Below, one piece after another: positions 58,964-64,000 of a stretch of 64,000 nucleotides of DNA. Each line of letters opens with the position of its first letter. Position 1 is the stretch's first letter. The position numbers and the translations under genes are program-made. Origin of the DNA: DASRFA01 sp035651755 (lineage in GTDB: Bacteria > Desulfobacterota > Binatia > UBA12015). The stretch spans positions 205,306 to 269,305 of the forward strand of contig DASRFA010000043.1 of NCBI GenBank assembly GCA_035651755.1, read 5' to 3'. A model generated the notes under the pieces. That model made no database searches. It had not been told where the DNA came from and worked only from the letters and a program-made list of their open reading frames with translations.

Positions 58964-61318
58964 GTGAGCCGACTGCGCCGCGGACCGCGCGCGCGCCCGC
59001 CCACTCCGGCGCGGCCATCGGGCCCGGCGGCGAAGCGACCGGCGGTCCCGCCCGCCGAGCGCGTTTCGATCGCCGACGCGCTCCTCCGGAGCTCGGCGTT
59101 CCCTCCCGCCGTGCTCGCCATCGTCGTCGCATGCGCGTACGGGAACGCGCTCCATGCCGGCTTCGCGTTCGACGCGGCCGCCATCGTCGGGGCGCCCCAG
59201 ATGTCGGCCGCGACGTGGGAGAACGTCGTCGCGATCCTCACCCACGACTACTGGTGGCCGACGAACATCCAGGGCCTCTACCGGCCGCTCACGAGCCTCT
59301 CGTACCTGTTCGACCTCGCGCTCTTCGGACACGGCGGCCGCGCGGTCGGTGCGCACGCCGTGAACGTGGTCCTCCACTGGGCGAACGCGGTCCTCGTGCA
59401 TGCGGTCGCGGCGGGGCCGCTCGCGATCCCGCGCCGGCCGGCGCTCCTCATCGCCGCCGCCTTCGCCGCCCACCCGCTCGGCTCCGAGGCGGTGACGAAC
59501 GTCGTCGGTCGCGCGGATCTCCTCGCCGCGGCGTTCGTGCTCGGCGGCCTCCTCCTCCACGAGCGCGCGCTGCGAGCGCGCGGCGGCGAGCGACGAGCGC
59601 TGCAGGCGGGGCTCGCGGCGACCGCGTTGCTCGGGTTTCTCTCGAAGGAGAACGCGACCGCGCTGCTGCCGGTGATCGCCGGCTGGGACGCCCTCTACCG
59701 ACCCGTCGCCGCGGAGCGCGTGACGGGGCTCTCCGGAGCCGCCCGCCGCGCGCTCGCCGTCGCGTCTGCCGCGTGGCGAGACTGGCTCGTCCCGGCCGTG
59801 CCCATCGCGGCGGTGCTCGCGCTGCGCGCGTGGCTCCATCGCGCGGACGCGCCGGTCGCGCTGAGCTACGGCGACAACCCGATCGTCGGAGTCGGGTACC
59901 TGACCGGACGCCTGACCGCGCTCGCGCTGCTCGCGCGCTCGCTCGCGCTCGTCGTGTGGCCGGCGTCGCTCTGCCCGGACTACTCGGTCGCCGAGGTCTT
60001 GCCGTTCGGGTCGGGCGGCGATGCGTGGGAGACCGTGCGCGTCGCCGCGGCGGTCGCGGCGGTCGGGCTGGCGCTCGTGGGCGCGGTGGTCGCGGCGCGC
60101 CGCGGGCACCCGGCCGGCCGGCCTCTCCTCTTCTTCTGGTGGCTGGCGCTCGTCACCTGGCTTCCGACGTCGAACCTCCTCTTTCCGATCGGCGCCGCCA
60201 TGGCCGAGCGATTTCTCTACCTGCCGGCGATCGGGGCGCTGGGCTCGCTCGTCCTCTGGATCGAGATCGCGCTCGCCGCGGCAGTCCGGCGTGCGTCCGG
60301 ACCGAAGCGCGCGGCGACCGCCGCGGCGGTCGCGAGCACGGCGGTCGTCGCGATCGCCGTCGCCGCGCTCGCGTTGCGGGCGCATGCCCGGAACGACGAC
60401 TGGCGGGACGACCTCGCGCTCTGGGAGTCCGCGGTGGCGTCGTGCCCGGGAAGCTATCGCGCCCACCAGGCGCTCGGCGCCTGGCTCGCGACCGCTGCCG
60501 AGCGGGACGGCGACGCCGCGAAGCTCGACCGCGCCATCGCCGAGGCGGAGACCGCGCAGCGCCTCCTCGCGGGCGCGGCGCCACCCGGCACGTCGCCGCC
60601 GGCCGCGGTGCTCGAGAACCTCGGCGCGTTCTACCTCCGGAAGGCCGATCTCGCGGACGCCGCCGCGGGCTCCGCGGCGCCCGCCGGCGACGAGGCTGCC
60701 GCCTGGCGGCGAAAGGCCGTCGCCGCACTCGAGCGCGTCGACGCCTGGTATCGCGAGATTGCCGATGCGCGCTCGGGCGCGCCGGCCGGCAGCGGCGGCT
60801 TCCAGGTCGGCGTCTCGACCGTCTACGAGAACCTCGCCTCGGCGCACCTCGCGCTCGGGAACCTCGCGGAGGCGCGCTCGGCTTTCGAGCGCGCGCGCTC
60901 GCTCGTGCCGACCGCGCCCGCGGCGTACCTCGGCCTCGCCGCGATCGACCTCCGCTCCGGCGCTCCGGGGGACGCGCTGGTGGAGCTCGCCGCGGCCTCG
61001 CTCGTCGAGGGCGGGCGCGCCGACGTCACCGAGAAGCTCGCCGAGGTCGATCGCGAAGTTCACCCCCCGGACGGCTGCATCCTCGTCGAGCGCGGCGGCG
61101 AAGTCTCGTGGAACCCCGACTGTCCGGACACGCAGCGCGTCCTCTGCCGCGCCTACGCGCACCTCGCGGGCGTGTTCCGCTCGGCGGCAAACCTCTCCGA
61201 CGCGGAGCGGGCGGAGACCGTCGACCGGCTCGCGGCGCTCGCACGCGACGACGGCTGCGACGCGCCCGAGGCGCGCGCGATCAGCCCGCGCGGCCGACCG
61301 GAGCGTCCGCGGCGCTGA
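58964..61318 (+). CDS. TMTC-like membrane protein with C-terminal TPR region
   Basis: A protein of about 784 residues (from the GTG at 58964) with about 10 transmembrane helices and a C-terminal TPR-like domain. The first half resembles GT-C enzymes of the TMTC/DUF1736 type: the loop YWWPTNIQGLYRPLTSLSYLFDLALFG, NVVGRADLLAAAFVLGG, LGFLSKENATALLPVI, and the DUF1736 segment VVWPASLCPDYSV. This suggests O-mannosyl-like sugar transfer from a lipid-linked donor on the outer face of the inner membrane. From about residue 500, degenerate TPR helices carry LENLGAFYLRKADLADAA and LASAHLALGNLAEARSAFERA. The start is uncertain: the frame opens earlier, but that would overlap the divergent phosphatase promoter. 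Confidence 0.78.
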   Translation: MSRLRRGPRARPPTPARPSGPAAKRPAVPPAERVSIADALLRSSAFPPAVLAIVVACAYGNALHAGFAFDAAAIVGAPQMSAATWENVVAILTHDYWWPTNIQGLYRPLTSLSYLFDLALFGHGGRAVGAHAVNVVLHWANAVLVHAVAAGPLAIPRRPALLIAAAFAAHPLGSEAVTNVVGRADLLAAAFVLGGLLLHERALRARGGERRALQAGLAATALLGFLSKENATALLPVIAGWDALYRPVAAERVTGLSGAARRALAVASAAWRDWLVPAVPIAAVLALRAWLHRADAPVALSYGDNPIVGVGYLTGRLTALALLARSLALVVWPASLCPDYSVAEVLPFGSGGDAWETVRVAAAVAAVGLALVGAVVAARRGHPAGRPLLFFWWLALVTWLPTSNLLFPIGAAMAERFLYLPAIGALGSLVLWIEIALAAAVRRASGPKRAATAAAVASTAVVAIAVAALALRAHARNDDWRDDLALWESAVASCPGSYRAHQALGAWLATAAERDGDAAKLDRAIAEAETAQRLLAGAAPPGTSPPAAVLENLGAFYLRKADLADAAAGSAAPAGDEAAAWRRKAVAALERVDAWYREIADARSGAPAGSGGFQVGVSTVYENLASAHLALGNLAEARSAFERARSLVPTAPAAYLGLAAIDLRSGAPGDALVELAAASLVEGGRADVTEKLAEVDREVHPPDGCILVERGGEVSWNPDCPDTQRVLCRAYAHLAGVFRSAANLSDAERAETVDRLAALARDDGCDAPEARAISPRGRPERPRR

Positions 61319-62087
61319 GGTGCACCTCGAGCTGGTCGAAGCGGAACGTGCGGTCGGCGGCCGGGTCGCCGGGCGCGATCGCAGCGTACCGGTCCAGCAC
61401 GTCGCCGATGAAGTCGTCCCACGCGGCGTCGGGCAGATGCTGCGTCCACTCGACGAACGTCGCCCGGCAGAACGCGACGAATCCGGCCCGGCTCCCGAAG
61501 TCCCACGCGACGTGGCGGACGTCCTCGCGCACGACGTCGAAGCCGCAGCTCGCCGCGAGCGCGCGGTAGGCCCCCGCTTCCGGGTGCACGAAGGGCGTCC
61601 GGAACGTCGCGAAACGTGCGGACCAGCGCGGCGATCGGCGGACGTCCTCGATGACGTCCTCGAGGGACCTGCGCTCGCTCGCCGGCACGAACCGGAGCCA
61701 GGCCCCGCCGCCCGGGCGAAGCGCGGCGCGCATCGCGCGCAGCGCGTTTGCCTGCTCGGGAACCCAGTGGAGCGCGTTGAACGAGACGACGAGGTCGAAC
61801 TCGGCCCGGAACGGGAGCGCGCGCACGTCGGCGACCTCGAAGCGGAGGTTCGCGCGGGGCGCGACGTTGGAGCGCGCGAAGTCGATCATGTGATGCGACG
61901 GATCGATCCCGACGACGGCGCCGCGCGGCACGCGATCGGCGATCTCGCCGCTGATCCGCCCGTCGCCGCAGCCGACGTCGAGCACGCGCTCGTCGCCCGC
62001 GAGCCGCAGGTGCGCGAGCTCGTCCTCCGCCATCGCCTCCTGCAGGCTCGACTGCCGCCGGTACGCCCCCGCATCCCACTCCGTCAT
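61281..62087 (-). CDS. Class I SAM-dependent methyltransferase
   Basis: A 268-residue methyltransferase resembling trans-aconitate 2-methyltransferase and related small-acid enzymes. Motif I is VLDVGCGDGRISGEIADR (about residues 35-52), motif II VVGIDPSHHMI, and the post-motif DLVVSFNALHWVPEQ is typical. The acceptor is unknown. The ATG at 62087 has a strong GGGGAGAG ribosome-binding site. Its 3' end overlaps the convergent TMTC-like gene by 38 bases. The start is 68 bases from the divergent amidohydrolase, so they may share a promoter region. Confidence 0.88.
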   Translation of the reverse strand: MTEWDAGAYRRQSSLQEAMAEDELAHLRLAGDERVLDVGCGDGRISGEIADRVPRGAVVGIDPSHHMIDFARSNVAPRANLRFEVADVRALPFRAEFDLVVSFNALHWVPEQANALRAMRAALRPGGGAWLRFVPASERRSLEDVIEDVRRSPRWSARFATFRTPFVHPEAGAYRALAASCGFDVVREDVRHVAWDFGSRAGFVAFCRATFVEWTQHLPDAAWDDFIGDVLDRYAAIAPGDPAADRTFRFDQLEVHLSAADAPVGRAG

Positions 62088-62155
62088 CGATCTCTCCCCG
62101 CCGGCGACCGCATTGACAGCGGTCGCGGGTTGTCGGACGCTCCTCTCCTCGGACC

Positions 62156-63799
62156 ATGCCACACGATCTGGTGCTGCGCGGCGGGACGATCTACGATGGC
62201 ACCGGCGCGCCCGGCGCCACCGGCGACGTCGCGATCGACGGCGAGCGGCTGGCCCAGGTCGGTGGCCGGGCGTCGCAAGGTCGGCGCGAGCTCGACGTGA
62301 CGGGCCTCGCGGTCGCTCCCGGCTTCATCGACCCGCACACGCACTACGACGCTCAGGTCTGCTGGGATCGCGCGCTCACCCCGTCGTGCTGGAACGGGAT
62401 CACGAGCGTCGTGATGGGCAACTGCGGGTTCACGATCGCGCCGTGCCGGCCGTCGCACCGCGAGCGCGTGATGCGAATGCTCGAGCGCGTCGAGGGGATG
62501 AGCCTCGCGGCGCTCGAGGCCGGCATCACGTGGCAGTGGGAGACGTTCCCCGAGTACCTCGACGCGGTCGCCGAGATGCGGCCGGCGCTGAACGTCGGCT
62601 GCCTCGTCGGCCACTCCGCCGTCCGGACGTACGTCCTCGGCGACGACGCGAGCGAGCGCCCGGCGACCGGCGACGAGGTCGAGCGCATGCGCGCCATCGT
62701 GCGCGGGGCGATGGACGCGGGGGCGCTCGGCTTCTCGACGTCGCAGGCACCCACGCACTTCGGCGGCGACGGCCGACCGGTGCCGAGCCGCGCCGCGGCC
62801 GACGAGGAGATCGTCGAGCTCGCCTCCGTGCTGCGCGACGTCGACCGCGGGGCCGTCGAGATCACGACCAAGCACCTCGTCGACGTCGACGTGAGCATCG
62901 CGGCCGCGCGTCGCAGCGGCAGACCGGTGAGCTTCCTCGGCGCGCTCCGTCCGGACGGCATCGAGAAGGTCGCGCGCGCCCGCGCCGAGGGCCTGAAGCT
63001 CGTTCCGCAGACGAGCTGCCGTCCGACCCTCACCGACTTCAAGCTGGTCGGCATGGGGATCTTCGATCAGCTGCCGAGCTGGAAGAGCGTGATGTCCGCC
63101 ACGCGCGACGAACTGCCGCGCGTCCTCGCCGATCGCGAGTTCCGCGCGCGCTTCCGCGCCGACGTGACCGGGCCGAGCGAGAGCTTCCGCCTCTTCAAGG
63201 GCGACTGGGAAGGCGTCAAGATCCAGCTCGCGCACGCCCCCGCGGTGAAGGCGCTCGTGGGGAAGAGCGTGGCCGACGTCGCCGCCGCGCGCGGCGCGGA
63301 CCCGTTCGACGCATTCTTCGACGTCGCGCTCGAGGACGACCTTCGCACCGAGTTCAGCTACTGCCTCTCGAGCGACGCCGGCCGCGGCCCGAGCCTCCTC
63401 GACGAGGACACGCTGATCGGCCTCTCCGACGCCGGTGCGCACCTGACGCTCCTCGCCGACCACGCCTACACGACCTACTTCCTCGGCCGCTGGATCCGCG
63501 AGCGGAAGCTCATGCCGCTCGAGCACGCGGTCCGGAAGCTCACGATGGCACCGGCGGAGCTGTTCGGCATCCGCGAGCGCGGGCGGCTCGCGGCGGGCTG
63601 CTTCGCGGACGTGGTCACGTTCGATCCCGACCGCGTCACCGACCTGCCGACGCAGCTCGTGCACGACCTGCCCGGCGGGGCGCCGCGGCTGCTCACGCGC
63701 GCCCAAGGCATCGAGAGCGTCATCGTGAACGGAGCGGTGACGGTCGAGCGCGGCGACCTGACCGGCGAGCGAGCCGGCCGCGTGCTGCGCTCGGCTTAG
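62156..63799 (+). CDS. Amidohydrolase, N-acyl-D-amino-acid deacylase (D-aminoacylase) type
   Basis: A 547-residue metal-dependent amidohydrolase. The N-terminal composite domain opens VLRGGTIYDGTGAPG, and the metal-binding HxH motif is DPHTHYD (His61, His63). GNCGFTIAP, GFSTSQAPTHFGG, and KHLVDVDVS follow, and the late Asp ligand is in LSDAGAHL (about residue 428). This order fits the D-aminoacylase/dihydroorotase-like group, which hydrolyses N-acyl-D-amino acids. Many relatives have other amide substrates. It lacks a signal peptide, so it is cytoplasmic. It is followed at once by a double-hairpin repeat array. Confidence 0.9.
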   Translation: MPHDLVLRGGTIYDGTGAPGATGDVAIDGERLAQVGGRASQGRRELDVTGLAVAPGFIDPHTHYDAQVCWDRALTPSCWNGITSVVMGNCGFTIAPCRPSHRERVMRMLERVEGMSLAALEAGITWQWETFPEYLDAVAEMRPALNVGCLVGHSAVRTYVLGDDASERPATGDEVERMRAIVRGAMDAGALGFSTSQAPTHFGGDGRPVPSRAAADEEIVELASVLRDVDRGAVEITTKHLVDVDVSIAAARRSGRPVSFLGALRPDGIEKVARARAEGLKLVPQTSCRPTLTDFKLVGMGIFDQLPSWKSVMSATRDELPRVLADREFRARFRADVTGPSESFRLFKGDWEGVKIQLAHAPAVKALVGKSVADVAAARGADPFDAFFDVALEDDLRTEFSYCLSSDAGRGPSLLDEDTLIGLSDAGAHLTLLADHAYTTYFLGRWIRERKLMPLEHAVRKLTMAPAELFGIRERGRLAAGCFADVVTFDPDRVTDLPTQLVHDLPGGAPRLLTRAQGIESVIVNGAVTVERGDLTGERAGRVLRSA

Positions 63800-63804
63800 T
63801 TCGA

Positions 63805-63905
63805 CGAGGGGCTTCGCGCCCCTCGCCCCGCTCGGCGAAGCCGAACGGGGAGTTGTCCAACGAGGGAAACGCTTCCCTCGCCCCGTTCGGCAAAGCCGAA
63901 CGGGG
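63805..63905. repeat. Tandem double-hairpin repeat downstream of the amidohydrolase
   Basis: Two about 45-base units (63805-63850 and 63861-63905), each composed of two adjacent hairpins. In unit 1, GAGGGGC pairs with GCCCCTC and CCCCGCTCGGC pairs (one mismatch) with GCCGAACGGGG. In unit 2, GAGGGAA pairs with TTCCCTC, and CCCCGTTCGGC pairs perfectly with GCCGAACGGGG around AAA. The stems differ by compensating base changes. It lies 5 bases after the gene stop. It is probably a REP-like element and/or terminator. Confidence 0.8.
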
Positions 63906-64000
63906 CCCCTGTACCTTTCCAGCTGCTCTCGGATGTCGTTAGAGGCGTCCTGAGAGCAGGCCAGCCCGTCGAGAGTTGCCTCGGGGCCCTCGTGCTGTGG

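Noticed and set aside
58780..61162. A minus-strand frame running on from the second P450 with no stop through the TMTC-like gene
   Set aside because: It is antisense to a well-supported gene, has Arg/Ala-biased composition with no domain, and arises from high third-position GC. The P450 start at 58252 is set by overlap with the phosphatase stop.

Overview
The window is a high-GC, densely coded chromosomal segment from a Gram-negative aerobic bacterium. Evidence for the Gram-negative envelope is a TamA/TamB pair, an ADP-heptose-type glycosyltransferase and many Sec-exported proteins. The gene content (two cytochrome P450s, a sterol-reductase-like flavoprotein remnant, DUF4331, delta-60 repeat proteins, a caa3 oxidase cluster) recalls uncultured 'deltaproteobacterial' lineages such as Binatota. 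That placement is inference, since no rRNA or marker set is present. I saw no tRNA, rRNA, CRISPR array, prophage or intact insertion sequence.

Layout. 0-9.2 kb: FkbM methyltransferase, aldehyde dehydrogenase, a small operon (acetyltransferase, divergent Lgt-like membrane enzyme, DUF2804 protein), then a cupin-XRE regulator with a coupled acetyltransferase. The regulator is divergent from a cytochrome P450, with a perfect 16-bp palindrome between them. 9.2-11.6 kb: a decayed DHCR24-like flavoprotein pseudogene and a PIG-L deacetylase. 11.7-21.9 kb: one long respiratory operon with caa3 oxidase subunits II (with fused cytochrome c), I and III, an unknown membrane protein, a dihaem cytochrome c lipoprotein, a Rieske protein, cytochrome b with a fused cytochrome c, a CtaG-ferredoxin fusion, a VOC-protein remnant and a membrane-anchored exported protein. 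No separate cytochrome c1 gene is present, so electrons probably pass through the tethered haem domains.

21.9-32.7 kb, minus strand: a Big_2 adhesin-like protein, TamB, TamA, a patatin lipase and a PKD protein. 33-38.9 kb: complete 2-oxoglutarate dehydrogenase operon sucA-sucB-lpd, closed by a 162-bp fold-back element. 39-55 kb: acetyltransferase, Gfo/Idh oxidoreductase, GFA protein, and a block of large secreted proteins (YVTN/dihaem peroxidase-like, two delta-60 repeat proteins, one carrying eight disintegrin-like Cys repeats, and DUF4331) mixed with esterases and a GT9 glycosyltransferase. 55-64 kb: methyltransferases, a tightly coupled phosphatase-P450-methyltransferase operon, a TMTC-like membrane TPR protein, and a D-aminoacylase-type amidohydrolase followed by a tandem double-hairpin repeat.

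Strong third-position GC makes many antisense and alternative frames open over kilobases. These are left out. Start codons were chosen from ribosome-binding sites, signal peptides, homology register and gene overlaps, and several are GTG or TTG.
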